DNA of 64,000 bases from Xenorhabdus sp. BG5 (GTDB lineage Bacteria > Pseudomonadota > Gammaproteobacteria > Enterobacterales > Enterobacteriaceae). Shown here in pieces: positions 9,584-17,815 of the stretch. The position numbers were made by a program, and so were the translations under genes. Position 1 is the first letter of the stretch. Each line of letters begins with the position of its first letter. The DNA is taken from contig NZ_JADEUG010000015.1 of assembly GCF_015163665.1 (NCBI RefSeq), positions 27,278-91,277 of the forward strand, written 5' to 3'. The notes under the pieces are model-generated. The model worked only from the letters and a program-made list of their open reading frames with translations, had not been told where the DNA came from and did not search any database.

Positions 9584-10279
9584 ATGGAAAAATTCTTAGC
9601 TGCAACCTCAACATTTATAGAAAAAGCTACTGATATACGTTATTTTTTGTTGTTTGCAAGTTTTTTAATTGTTACTGATACTGTTCTATGTAAAACAATC
9701 AACACTCCTTTATTGCAGTTCACATACTCAGATGTAACTAACAAATTGCATTTAGGGGCTGTCCTTGTTTATATGTCATTCTTTCTTTTTTATACATCTG
9801 TTTTGATTCCTTTTATTGCTTATGTAATAGGATTGATATTGATTTACTTACCATCATGGGTGACTAATATATTTCCTGATATAAACGAAGATAAGCGTAA
9901 AAATCCCAATAGATATTCCGATCAAATTTCAATTGATATATTAAGAAACGAAGCTGTTGCAGAAAACAACAGTGTAAAATTCAATTTGTATATAAAGAGA
10001 GAAAATGAAAACAATGATGAATATCAACTTTATAAATTATCATTTACTTTTTTATTTACATTGATTCTATCTTTTTTTATCAACTTCAATAATCAGTCAT
10101 CTATATTAAATACACTTTTTAATTACGCTTTTAATCTTGGTGACTTCATGAGTGGAATCATACTTATAATTACAACTATCTTTATAATTTATTGCATAGG
10201 TTTAGGAATTGGTGGTTATTGTTTAAAACGTTATACTGATAGTTATATTTACATTGGCAATAAAAATATAAAACCCTAG
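9584..10279 (+). CDS. Hypothetical membrane protein, probable satellite cargo
   Basis: The 231-residue protein has about four predicted membrane segments (near IRYFLLFASFLIV, LVYMSFFLFYTSVLIPFIAY, LSFTFLFTLILSFFINF and FMSGIILIITTIFIIYCIGL) with a charged cytoplasmic-type loop of about 60 residues in the middle. I recognise no family. I prefer the ATG at 9584 to an upstream one at 9545 because the extra 13 residues are polar and lack a binding site. It is very AT-rich, lies just inside the left attachment repeat and has its own terminator. That end-of-element position is typical of accessory or anti-phage genes, but no function can be assigned. Confidence 0.6.
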   Translation: MEKFLAATSTFIEKATDIRYFLLFASFLIVTDTVLCKTINTPLLQFTYSDVTNKLHLGAVLVYMSFFLFYTSVLIPFIAYVIGLILIYLPSWVTNIFPDINEDKRKNPNRYSDQISIDILRNEAVAENNSVKFNLYIKRENENNDEYQLYKLSFTFLFTLILSFFINFNNQSSILNTLFNYAFNLGDFMSGIILIITTIFIIYCIGLGIGGYCLKRYTDSYIYIGNKNIKP

Positions 10280-10303
10280 TGAGTTGACACACATATTCAT
10301 TTA

Positions 10304-10335
10304 AAAACACTTCTTTATTTTTGGAAGTGTTTTTT
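10304..10335 (+). terminator. Rho-independent terminator after the membrane-protein gene
   Basis: A 10-bp stem (AAAACACTTC / GAAGTGTTTT) with a 10-base loop is followed by a T-rich stretch, 25 bases after the stop codon. Confidence 0.75.
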
Positions 10336-10522
10336 ATTATTTACACATAAATTGATACGCAACTAAATGAACATTTAATAAGATAAAAAGTAATTATAAA
10401 AATAACTAACTATTACATTATCAGAAATTAATTGATTAGTATGAAAAATGTTTTGAATCAGTGAGAAGATACCCCGTTACGACTATCTTCCCAGTGTTGT
10501 TCAAGTGAAAGACTGGTTATTT

Positions 10523-10780
10523 TTATGATTTATCCCGCACCTTACGCTCAATAAGCTGACCACGCTGATCAAAATACCGACTAGGCCAGATTTCAGAGGG
10601 ATGCATTTCGAGATAGTTAGCGATGATCCATTCGCCTTTAGGCCACGGACGGCTAAGCGTATTTGCCAGTGTAGATGAACTCAATCCCGCCTCACGAGAA
10701 ACAGCCGCTAAGGTTGTACCACGCTTACGCAATGCTGCGATAATGTCGGCTTGATGCCAGTCATTTTTAACGTTATTCAT
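10523..10780 (-). CDS. Ner/Nlp-like winged-helix DNA-binding regulator
   Basis: The 85-residue protein resembles the Ner family of Mu-like phages and the Nlp/SfsB regulators of enterobacteria. A helix-turn-helix is visible in TLAAVSREAGLSSSTLANTL, and the family hallmark follows in PWPKGEWIIANYLEMHPSEIWPSR (read here in two parts). I placed the start at the ATG at 10780, which has GCAGGA upstream, rather than at 10798. It lies downstream of the terminase, separated by a structured intergenic segment. It may regulate the island or the neighbouring cargo gene. Confidence 0.75.
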   Translation of the reverse strand: MNNVKNDWHQADIIAALRKRGTTLAAVSREAGLSSSTLANTLSRPWPKGEWIIANYLEMHPSEIWPSRYFDQRGQLIERKVRDKS

Positions 10781-10814
10781 TCCTGCTACCCCTTCCATTA
10801 ATTAATATTGATGG

Positions 10815-11037
10815 TGGCGATTCAAGGCAGGGTTCGCGGACCGGGAACCATCTTCCGGCAAGGCGTTAGCCTTCCCTACCTGAACCGCCATTGAAAGGGC
10901 GATAGCAAGCACACTGGCAGAAACTTCCTACCAGTGGATGGTTCTTAACAAGGCCGCGACGCCTTGACCATTAGATTTTGCTAATGGCGTGGCTACTTTA
11001 ACTGATTGGTTTATCAGGTTCAATAAGCGAATCAGTA
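10815..11037. ncRNA. Highly structured intergenic segment (candidate RNA or packaging site)
   Basis: At least five stem-loops follow one another between TerL and the Ner-like gene. A long imperfect arm pair spans 10816-10832/10874-10889, with AAGGC-GTTA-GCCTT inside it. CACTGG/CCAGTG lies at 10912-10936, a second AAGGC/GCCTT at 10950-10965, CCATTAG/CTAATGG at 10968-10987 and ACTGATT/AATCAGT at 11001-11036. Such density is unusual for a simple spacer. A cos or pac-like packaging site, or a small RNA, is possible; neither is shown. Confidence 0.35.
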
Positions 11038-11057
11038 AAAGCGATTACCTTTTTACG

Positions 11058-12731
11058 TTATACCCCATCAAAGTTAGCCAGTCGCTGCTGCTGTTCATCA
11101 CTTAAGGTAAATGCAAAGTCTTCATGCTCTGCTTGCCATGTGCCAAAGCTCATCAGGAACGCAATTGCAGGATCAACTTTGTTCGCGGATTTCTTCTTGT
11201 TCGGCTTGATATTGGCGTTGGCGTCCGTTTCCATCACGACATTAGCAATAGCCCACGCGAGTACCGGATCGCCATTGTGACGAATGACTTTGCGATTCAC
11301 GAACACCTCAGCGGATTTCGCTACCGGACTAAAGCGCATATAGGTTTGTGGGAATGGCTCAACATCCAACCCCGCGCCCTGTAATTGGGTTCGTAGGTGT
11401 GTGGCGTTCCATGTATCGAAGCCTACCAGTTTGATATCAAAGTGCAGGCTGTCTTTGAGAATGTCATCACGAATACGGTCATAATCAATACAATCGCCTG
11501 TGGTAGTGCGTAACCAGCCCATTTGCGCCCATTGACGATAGATTGCCCGGTTCTTGTTTGCCGGGTTCTGTAGCTGGGCTTCGGGTAGATAGTGGCGAGT
11601 CAGTAATAACAGTTCGTTATCCACCGGGAACGTATAGCAAATACTGGTGATATCGCCTGTGGAAGATAAATCCAGTCCAGCGTAACACTCTAGCCCCTTA
11701 AGGTCGTTTTCATCATAATCTGTCTGGCAGGCCTTCCATGCCCCTTCACCCATCCACGGGGTTTCGCCCTGGCACCAGATATTAAAGCGTTTGGTTAACA
11801 TCTCTGTCCATTGTGAGGGAATGCCGCGCGCTTTCTGGATAGTGTCATGCAATGAGGTGCTGTCTACGGACACATTGAGATTAGGATTGGCCTTAATCCA
11901 GAGCGTTTCATCATCAATCTCGTTCTCGTCGTCCAGCTCGTAGATCAGGGCGAACAAGGATTCGTTTTGCTCTTCGCCTGCCAGTATCTGACAGCAATAA
12001 TCATAATGCTGTTTACAGGCCGATATCACGTTACTGCCCGCTGTCGTAATAGCAAACAGAATACCTTCGGAACGGGCGCCCATCCCCAACTCAAGGGCAG
12101 AGTAAACGGCGTTATCCGGGTGCAAATGGTATTCATCGACAATGGCAAGGCTGGGGTTTGTGCCCTCAATGGTGGAGGCTTTGGCTGCCAGTGGTTTTAA
12201 CAGGCTGTTGCTCTTAGCATAAGTGACTTTGTGTTGCTGAATAGCTACCCGTTTCTTGAGGGGTTTGGATAACAGGCACATCTGGCGGGCATCATCAAAC
12301 ACAATACGCGCCTGATCCCGACTCACGGCGGCGGTGTAAATATCCTGCTGTCCCTGTTCCATGACTAAGAACCAGTTCGCCAGCATTGCCGCTACGGTAG
12401 ACTTGGCATTTTTGCGTGGCACTTGAATGTAGGCACTGCGATATTTCCGGCGTCCGGTCGCCTTAACTTTGAAGCCGAACAGATTAGCAAACGCGAATTG
12501 TTGCCACGGCTCAAGAATAATCGGCTTACCGCGCAAGTGGCCTTTGACGTGGGGACAGAGACGGGAAAAGCCAATAAAGCGTTCCACAACCTCGGTATCG
12601 AACGTATAAAGCGGGTTATTCCGGTCACTATAATAGCGTTTCACGGCCTGTTTCAGACGCTTACAGGCCGGAATAGTGCCATTTTCGATATCAAAAGCGT
12701 ACTGCTCCCATGCGTTCATCGGTAATCTCAT
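11058..12731 (-). CDS. Terminase large subunit (HK97-type TerL)
   Basis: The 557-residue packaging motor has an N-terminal ATPase with a Walker A-like PRKNAKST (105-112) and Walker B LAIVDE (195-200). A C-terminal RNase H-like nuclease has candidate acidic residues in AGLDLSSTGD and in LVGFDTWN. The length fits the HK97/phage terminase_1 family (about 500-560). Its ATG overlaps the end of TerS (ATGA-type arrangement), so the two are coupled. In the island it would package the element's own genome into its own capsids. It is the last gene of the leftward head module. Confidence 0.93.
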   Translation of the reverse strand: MRLPMNAWEQYAFDIENGTIPACKRLKQAVKRYYSDRNNPLYTFDTEVVERFIGFSRLCPHVKGHLRGKPIILEPWQQFAFANLFGFKVKATGRRKYRSAYIQVPRKNAKSTVAAMLANWFLVMEQGQQDIYTAAVSRDQARIVFDDARQMCLLSKPLKKRVAIQQHKVTYAKSNSLLKPLAAKASTIEGTNPSLAIVDEYHLHPDNAVYSALELGMGARSEGILFAITTAGSNVISACKQHYDYCCQILAGEEQNESLFALIYELDDENEIDDETLWIKANPNLNVSVDSTSLHDTIQKARGIPSQWTEMLTKRFNIWCQGETPWMGEGAWKACQTDYDENDLKGLECYAGLDLSSTGDITSICYTFPVDNELLLLTRHYLPEAQLQNPANKNRAIYRQWAQMGWLRTTTGDCIDYDRIRDDILKDSLHFDIKLVGFDTWNATHLRTQLQGAGLDVEPFPQTYMRFSPVAKSAEVFVNRKVIRHNGDPVLAWAIANVVMETDANANIKPNKKKSANKVDPAIAFLMSFGTWQAEHEDFAFTLSDEQQQRLANFDGV

Positions 12732-13090
12732 CAGGAAATCAGCACATCTAATTCGTCGGGTTCGTCCGTTTCTACCGGATTTCGGCGACGGGATACCGGA
12801 TCGAAGCCCAGCAGTGATGACATTTTTATCATGATTTTTTCTGCATCAGCCTTTGCTTTCAATGAAGGGTTACTGGTTGCCGCGCCGCGTGAACCTTCCA
12901 CCGCGAACCCACGCAACTCAATATCTGCCACGGCTTTACGATAGATGGCATAGTTGACGCAATACAGTTCTAGGTTGTTCCAATCAGCCGGGCTGAGATC
13001 CTCCCGTTCGTTGAGAATCTTAGCTTTCGATTTCCATTGTTGCGCGGCGATATCGTTTAAATACTCAGGGGGTTTGGGTGCTCTTGCCAT
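12731..13090 (-). CDS. Terminase small subunit (P27-family TerS)
   Basis: The 119-residue DNA-recognition subunit resembles P27-family small terminases. It has an N-terminal region ARAPKPPEYLNDIAAQQWK, a helical core, and the usual run ATSNPSLKAKADAEKIM before a short acidic tail. The start is the ATG at 13090 rather than 13141, because the family begins with a short basic leader and AGGAAAC lies upstream. It defines which DNA is packaged, and lies between the HNH gene and TerL as in HK97-type packaging modules. Confidence 0.85.
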   Translation of the reverse strand: MARAPKPPEYLNDIAAQQWKSKAKILNEREDLSPADWNNLELYCVNYAIYRKAVADIELRGFAVEGSRGAATSNPSLKAKADAEKIMIKMSSLLGFDPVSRRRNPVETDEPDELDVLIS

Positions 13091-13225
13091 AATAGATTGT
13101 TTCCTATGAAGATTACTGCTATTGAAAAAAGTGCCGTGCATAAAAATTTGAGGACGCGGCGGTTCTTTTTAGCGGGGCGTTTGTCATTTTTGATACCCCC
13201 ACCTAGTTATCTCATTGCGTTATTA

Positions 13226-13645
13226 TCATTCAATCAACCAATCACGACGCCTTGCTGCTTCTACTTCCTGTTCCCGATACTCACCATTCTTACGCCGCTG
13301 TTTGGTGATGGGATCTGTCTGTACCGTCTTACGGTTATGGCAGCCATGACACAGGGCTTGATGATTGAAGTCAGGCCAAAACAGCACATCACTGTCACCG
13401 TCTATCGGGATAATGTGGTCAACGATAGTTGCAGACGTGTAACTGTTCTGTTTGAGGCAATACACACATAAGGGGTTAGCCTTGAGGTACATCAATCTAT
13501 ATCTGCCCCATCGGTTACTGTAGCCACGTTCGGTACGTGTACCTCGCTGCCTGTTCTGTTCCCGTCGATGTTCCTCACAGCGACCAGACTTCACACGCTG
13601 CTTACAGCCGGGATAGCTACAGCGCTTTAAAGGTTGCCATGGCAT
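13226..13645 (-). CDS. HNH endonuclease of the packaging module
   Basis: This 139-residue protein has paired cysteines (LKRCSYPGCKQ, PLCVYCLKQ, LCHGCHNRK) and the HNH core TIVDHIIPIDGD...FNHQALCHGCHN. HNH nucleases next to TerS assist terminase cleavage at cos sites in HK97-like phages. The ATG at 13645 overlaps the stop of the preceding connector gene (TGATG) and has GGGGA upstream, so it is preferred to an upstream in-frame start. Its presence suggests cos packaging for this element. Confidence 0.88.
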   Translation of the reverse strand: MPWQPLKRCSYPGCKQRVKSGRCEEHRREQNRQRGTRTERGYSNRWGRYRLMYLKANPLCVYCLKQNSYTSATIVDHIIPIDGDSDVLFWPDFNHQALCHGCHNRKTVQTDPITKQRRKNGEYREQEVEAARRRDWLIE

Positions 13646-13947
13646 CAGTAGATCCCCACATCTCGATAGACAGACCACAGGGATTTGATAGAGAACGGGA
13701 CTTCTTTCAGTTCCACCTCTACCGCCATCGCCCGATTCTCATACAGCAAGCCAATATAGAGTAAGCAGCCCACTTTGATAGCAGGGGTAAACACCAAGCC
13801 CTCCTCGAATCGCTTACCGATATGTTGCTGGCAGACTTCCAATGCAGCCTCGGCATAGCCCTTAAGCAGTTCGTCTTCAAGCGTATTGCTTTCATCCAGT
13901 CGGCAATGTTGCTTGATTTCGTTCAGGGGAATATCAATCTTATCCAT
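13645..13947 (-). CDS. Head-tail connector (HK97 gp6-like)
   Basis: The 100-residue protein fits the gp6-like connector family. It begins with a short leader and the family core IPLNEIKQHCRLD, followed by helices ending in AIKVGCLLYIGLLYENR and the C-terminal LWSVYRDVG, where this family usually has hydrophobic-plus-polar residues. It forms the ring below the portal to which the head-closure protein binds. It overlaps both neighbours by a few bases, so the head module is translationally coupled. Confidence 0.8.
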   Translation of the reverse strand: MDKIDIPLNEIKQHCRLDESNTLEDELLKGYAEAALEVCQQHIGKRFEEGLVFTPAIKVGCLLYIGLLYENRAMAVEVELKEVPFSIKSLWSVYRDVGIY

Positions 13948-14278
13948 TCGGTAAGCCTCCCTTACAAAGCAACTCTAAGCGGGTGTGTTTTGGATCGGGG
14001 ATAACCGCCACAATGTTAAAGAATTGACCGCTGGTACTGTCACCCTGATAGAAGATGCGATTTGCTGTAGTGATATCAGCACGGTAACGCATCCAGATAC
14101 GTACGGTGGCTTCGGTGAACACTGCACCGGAAGCCATCAATTCACGCCCGCTAATGTGTTTCACTTCTGCCCATACCGTGGCGATATCCTGCCATTTCTG
14201 CATGCGCTGTCCTGACGGTAATTTAACCTGAGTAAAATTCTGCAACGTAACGCGATGCCTTAATGCGCCTGCTCTCAT
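13940..14278 (-). CDS. Head closure protein (SPP1 gp16 / HK97 gp7-like)
   Basis: The 112-residue protein opens with MRAGALRHRVTLQNFT and continues with WQDIATVWAEVKHISGREL, both typical of the phage head-tail adaptor/closure family that seals the head and presents the tail-binding surface. In a cf-PICI this protein and gp6 form the interface that must fit the helper phage tail. It overlaps the portal gene by 4 bases. Confidence 0.85.
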   Translation of the reverse strand: MRAGALRHRVTLQNFTQVKLPSGQRMQKWQDIATVWAEVKHISGRELMASGAVFTEATVRIWMRYRADITTANRIFYQGDSTSGQFFNIVAVIPDPKHTRLELLCKGGLPNG

Positions 14279-15498
14279 TCCTTGTCCTCCGGTTCATTGG
14301 GTTTCTTCACTTCTACCGTTTGCTTCCATGCCTGACTGAATTCATCACCCCCTTCACGGGGCGATAATCCTTCACGCTCACGGGCTTCATTCGGGCACAT
14401 CACGCCGGATTTAATCGCCGTCTCATAACTCTGGAAACGTTCTTTCGGATTGGTGCGCAGTAAGTCGGCTGTATCGAATTCAACTTGATAGCGAATGCCT
14501 CTTTTGGGTGAGGTCATCAACAAGGCTGATTTGATTTGTTGCTCAAAGTTGGCAAGCCACGGGCGCATGGTGATCGTGAGCAAAGCGCGTGATGCTTCAC
14601 TAAAGTTGCTGTAGGTGCTGTTCGAATACTCTTGCAGAAAGATCGGACTGATATTGAACATCCGGGCAATATCTTCAATGGTGAAGCGACGAGAGGCTAG
14701 CCACTCCGCATCTTGGTTACTCATACCCAATTGCTGATAATCCATGCCACCCTCAAGAATGGGCGTTTTGCCGGCATTGCGAGCGCCTTTATAACGTTCG
14801 AGGGCTTCCAGCGCCTTAGCGCCTTTCGTACCATCTAACCAATCAGCCGACTTAATCACACCTGCCGCCATCATGCCATCTTTCATGATACTTGAACCGT
14901 GGCGTTGTTGTGCCAGTCCTAATCCCAGTGTTTCACGGCAAATCGTAACCGGGGAACGGCCTAAAAAACCGTCTTCGGTGGCATAGCGTAAATGCAAGAT
15001 TTCTTCTTGCAGGTAAGTCTTGACTTTACCGCTATAAGGTTCGGTGATGGTGTAAGCGAACCGGTGATCGGATAATCGTTGTGGTACAACGGCGGACGGC
15101 GGGTAAGGGTGCAAGGATTGTGGCTGTCCATCATTTCCCCAGCCTATCACGGCATAGGCATTACCATTCAGCAGGCAATGGCGCATTAGGGTGCGCTTAA
15201 ACTGAAACGGTGTTTGGCAGTCATTCGGGCATTCATTGAGCAAATAATCCACGGGGTGATCACTCAACCACTCGCGGGATTCTTTTCCGTTCTGGTGTCG
15301 AACCCGATAAAGGTAACAGGGCATGGTGGCAACGGCTTCACTAATCACTGTGACGGCATTCATCACGGCGGGCAGACCTTCGGCTGTCGAGGGTGAAACA
15401 TGCTCCTCTGATTTGGTGTTAGGTACGCCTGCCAGAGAAAGAAACTCATCAATCGTCATGCTTCGGGTTTCTGGGGCTTTACGCTTAAAAGGCCACAT
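14275..15498 (-). CDS. Phage portal protein (HK97 family)
   Basis: The 407-residue protein is the dodecameric portal through which DNA enters the head. Recognisable family features are the N-terminal SLAGVPNTKSEEHVSPSTA, AVMNAVTVISEAVATMPCYLY and the later IEDIARMFNISPIFLQEYSN, with a polar C-terminus. The length matches HK97 portals (about 400-420). It starts two bases after the protease stop. Confidence 0.92.
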   Translation of the reverse strand: MWPFKRKAPETRSMTIDEFLSLAGVPNTKSEEHVSPSTAEGLPAVMNAVTVISEAVATMPCYLYRVRHQNGKESREWLSDHPVDYLLNECPNDCQTPFQFKRTLMRHCLLNGNAYAVIGWGNDGQPQSLHPYPPSAVVPQRLSDHRFAYTITEPYSGKVKTYLQEEILHLRYATEDGFLGRSPVTICRETLGLGLAQQRHGSSIMKDGMMAAGVIKSADWLDGTKGAKALEALERYKGARNAGKTPILEGGMDYQQLGMSNQDAEWLASRRFTIEDIARMFNISPIFLQEYSNSTYSNFSEASRALLTITMRPWLANFEQQIKSALLMTSPKRGIRYQVEFDTADLLRTNPKERFQSYETAIKSGVMCPNEAREREGLSPREGGDEFSQAWKQTVEVKKPNEPEDKE

Positions 15499-15500
15499 GG

Positions 15501-16040
15501 TTACACCTCGGACAGTTGCAGCCAGTAATGACGCAAATCAGGCGGTTTCGTGGCATTGAGTGAGCGCTTGGCAATCTCTACACCACTTTCAGGATAGGCG
15601 GGCATACTGGTGATCGTGATTTCCCGTAATTCAGCCTCTAATACCGTCCTGATATAAGGCTCCTGACCAATATCCCATTGGTCTTTTAGCGCCCTGAACC
15701 CAAAGGACATGCCTGAGATATCACCCCGTTCAACCAACGTGAGTACATCACGCCCTAATTGGGTATCAGGCGGGGTTAGCTCGAAACGTAATCCGGTAGT
15801 ATCTTCACTCAATTGCAATGTGCCGGACGTGGTACGGCCTAACAGATTCATGTGGTCATGTTCATAAAGCGCCCTGACATCGACGCCAGTCGTTAAGCTG
15901 GCACTAAACGCATTCGGGGCGAACTGTTCGACAAACTCATCCCACAGGATTTGTGATCGGCTGTTCCACTTAATCACGTAACCAGTCAGTTTCTTATCAC
16001 TGGCAGAAAGTGATGCCGTTCTTAATTCAATATCATTCAT
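15501..16040 (-). CDS. Prohead maturation protease (HK97 family, peptidase S78)
   Basis: The 179-residue protein carries the S78 protease signature. A histidine in RALYEHDHMNLLGR and a serine in GDISGMSFGFRA match the usual catalytic pair, and the opening ELRTASLSASDKKLTGYVIKW is typical of the family. It cleaves the N-terminal scaffold-like region of the capsid protein during maturation. It lies between capsid and portal genes in the same orientation. Confidence 0.92.
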   Translation of the reverse strand: MNDIELRTASLSASDKKLTGYVIKWNSRSQILWDEFVEQFAPNAFSASLTTGVDVRALYEHDHMNLLGRTTSGTLQLSEDTTGLRFELTPPDTQLGRDVLTLVERGDISGMSFGFRALKDQWDIGQEPYIRTVLEAELREITITSMPAYPESGVEIAKRSLNATKPPDLRHYWLQLSEV

Positions 16041-16084
16041 TCGATGAACTCCAAGACTGAAAAGGGGCGTTGTGCCCCTCTTGC

Positions 16085-17236
16085 TTATTTGCTGGCTGCT
16101 TTAACTTCCAGCACCTTAATTGCGTTGGAGTCCACCAGCCCACCGCCCAAATATTTATCGGTATGTACCTTATAAAATCCCGGTTCGGTGATATTGTCCG
16201 GGCGGGTACGGGTGCCGGTTTGATGGTCAACAATGAAGTAACCGCGTTTGAAGTCGCCCAGACCAATGATGTTATCCGGCATGAATTCGAGGTAATGGAC
16301 AGGCAAACCCAGCAGCATGTCAGGGTCACCCGCTTGCAGACGTTCACGCCAGATATAATCGCCGTTGCCGTTTTTCAGCTTCTGCACCTGCGCCGCAGTG
16401 GTTGAGTTCATCACCCACACTGAGTTCTTGCGGTATTTGTTCTTGAGCAAGAATTTAAGGTCAATCAGGCTATCCGCCTCAATTTTGGTCGCTTCCAGCT
16501 TTTGCAGTGTACCGAATGCACGTACCTTGTCGGCTTGGGTATCACGGGGATAAGACAGGAAGCCTTTAGCCTTCTTACCACCATCACCGCTCACAAGATC
16601 TGTTTCTTCGGTATCCACAAAGGTGTCGGCAATTTCAGAGGTCAGCCAGCCTAAGATATCGACATCGCTAAAATCGATAATCTCTTGGGTAGTCTTGGGG
16701 TAAGCGTAGATAGGAAACAGCTTAATGCTGACTTCTTCCATCTTCGGTGTCGTTGTCTCACCACGCGCCTTGCCTTCTTCCCCGTGTGCCACCGCTGCAC
16801 CACCGACCGAAACAAGTTGTTTATACTCGTTACTGCGCGTGGTTTTAATCGTACAGATTTGACGCATGACCGACTCATCAGCCAATTGCTGCATGATCTG
16901 CGTATTCAGCTCCGGGATAACGGTATAGCCACCGTCTGCCGGAACACCTGTAGACAAGGAGCGCGTTTCTCCGGTCAAAATGTAATTGCGTAATTCGTCA
17001 TTGCTGAGTTTGCTATTAGCTGGCTGGCTCTTGGCCTGATTGCGTTCTTCATCCGATAACACCTCATAACGGGCAATTTCCGTATTGAGGGAATCAGATT
17101 GCATGCGCAGCTCGTCGAACTGTTTTGCTTCATCGGTAGATAGTGAGCGCTTTTCGTCTTCCGCTTTGGTGAGCAGCGAACGCATCTGGGTAGTCAGTTC
17201 AGCTTTCTGTTGGCGTAATTCGAGTAGTTTTTTCAT
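16085..17236 (-). CDS. Major capsid protein (HK97 fold)
   Basis: The 383-residue protein has a helical delta domain of about 100 residues (MKKLLELRQQKAELTTQMRS and following), which acts as scaffold and is removed by the protease. The shell domain follows, recognisable by SLSTGVPADGGYTVIPELNT, the E-loop/P-domain region TKIEADSLIDLKFLLKNKYR, and the C-terminal SNAIKVLEVKAA. I prefer the ATG at 17236 because the delta domain normally begins there; an upstream in-frame start at 17281 is less likely. It is the first gene of the head module. Confidence 0.93.
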   Translation of the reverse strand: MKKLLELRQQKAELTTQMRSLLTKAEDEKRSLSTDEAKQFDELRMQSDSLNTEIARYEVLSDEERNQAKSQPANSKLSNDELRNYILTGETRSLSTGVPADGGYTVIPELNTQIMQQLADESVMRQICTIKTTRSNEYKQLVSVGGAAVAHGEEGKARGETTTPKMEEVSIKLFPIYAYPKTTQEIIDFSDVDILGWLTSEIADTFVDTEETDLVSGDGGKKAKGFLSYPRDTQADKVRAFGTLQKLEATKIEADSLIDLKFLLKNKYRKNSVWVMNSTTAAQVQKLKNGNGDYIWRERLQAGDPDMLLGLPVHYLEFMPDNIIGLGDFKRGYFIVDHQTGTRTRPDNITEPGFYKVHTDKYLGGGLVDSNAIKVLEVKAASK

Positions 17237-17294
17237 GGTGTTTTTCGGAATAGTTATTTTCTTTAAAACACTATTTAACACCGTGAAAAATAAT

Positions 17295-17320
17295 TAAAAA
17301 GCCTCTGAAATTTAGAGGCT
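17295..17320 (-). terminator. Terminator between T6SS cargo and capsid module
   Basis: Read on the minus strand, a 7-bp stem AGCCTCT/AGAGGCT with a 7-base loop is followed by TTTTT. It ends the cargo transcript before the capsid gene, so the head module must have its own promoter just downstream. Confidence 0.75.
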
Positions 17321-17403
17321 AAACAAGAGAAAACATGGGAACGGAATATTTGCAAAAATTTTCATTTTAAATGGCTAATTAAATCTCCATTCTGTTATAT
17401 TTA

Positions 17404-17814
17404 TTATTCACTTACTTTTATGATGTATTTTTTTTGAAACTCTCCAGAACCATTTAGCATGGTGCCATACACACGGCCAACTACTGTTACATATATTTCC
17501 CCTGATTTTAATGGTTTTCCACTTATTACTAAATGATTATAATCCTCCCAACTTTCTTCTTTTCCAGAATATATCAAACTCTTTTTACGGGGCTTCCATT
17601 CTATCCCAGAATCGTCGGGTTCTATGATGACAAAATTAGTAGGTTTTTTTTCATCACTCACAATTACTGGTCCTCCTACTATAGAAATAGAAGCGTGATA
17701 ATTTTTACCTACCATAGCATCAGGCAGATAATTTTCTTTAGGTTGAACAGATACCGAAATTGTGCTGCATGATGAGGTTAATATAATAAAAACTAACAAG
17801 ATTATTTTTTTCAT
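17404..17814 (-). CDS. Small lipoprotein, candidate immunity protein
   Basis: The 136-residue protein begins with MKKIILLVFIILTSSCS, a signal peptide with a lipobox-like Cys16, so a periplasmic lipidated protein is likely. The remainder is beta-rich (for example HLVISGKPLKSGEIYVTVVG) and could be an Ig-like fold; I recognise no family. I chose the ATG at 17814, two positions after the effector stop, over an upstream in-frame start that would overlap the effector gene. A periplasmic lipoprotein immediately after a candidate effector is the usual arrangement for type VI immunity proteins acting in the periplasm. Confidence 0.65.
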   Translation of the reverse strand: MKKIILLVFIILTSSCSTISVSVQPKENYLPDAMVGKNYHASISIVGGPVIVSDEKKPTNFVIIEPDDSGIEWKPRKKSLIYSGKEESWEDYNHLVISGKPLKSGEIYVTVVGRVYGTMLNGSGEFQKKYIIKVSE

Positions 17815-17815
17815 T

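Noticed and set aside
16033..16347. 104-codon leftward frame within the capsid gene
   Set aside because: Alternative frame of the capsid gene with biased Arg/Cys composition and no binding site.
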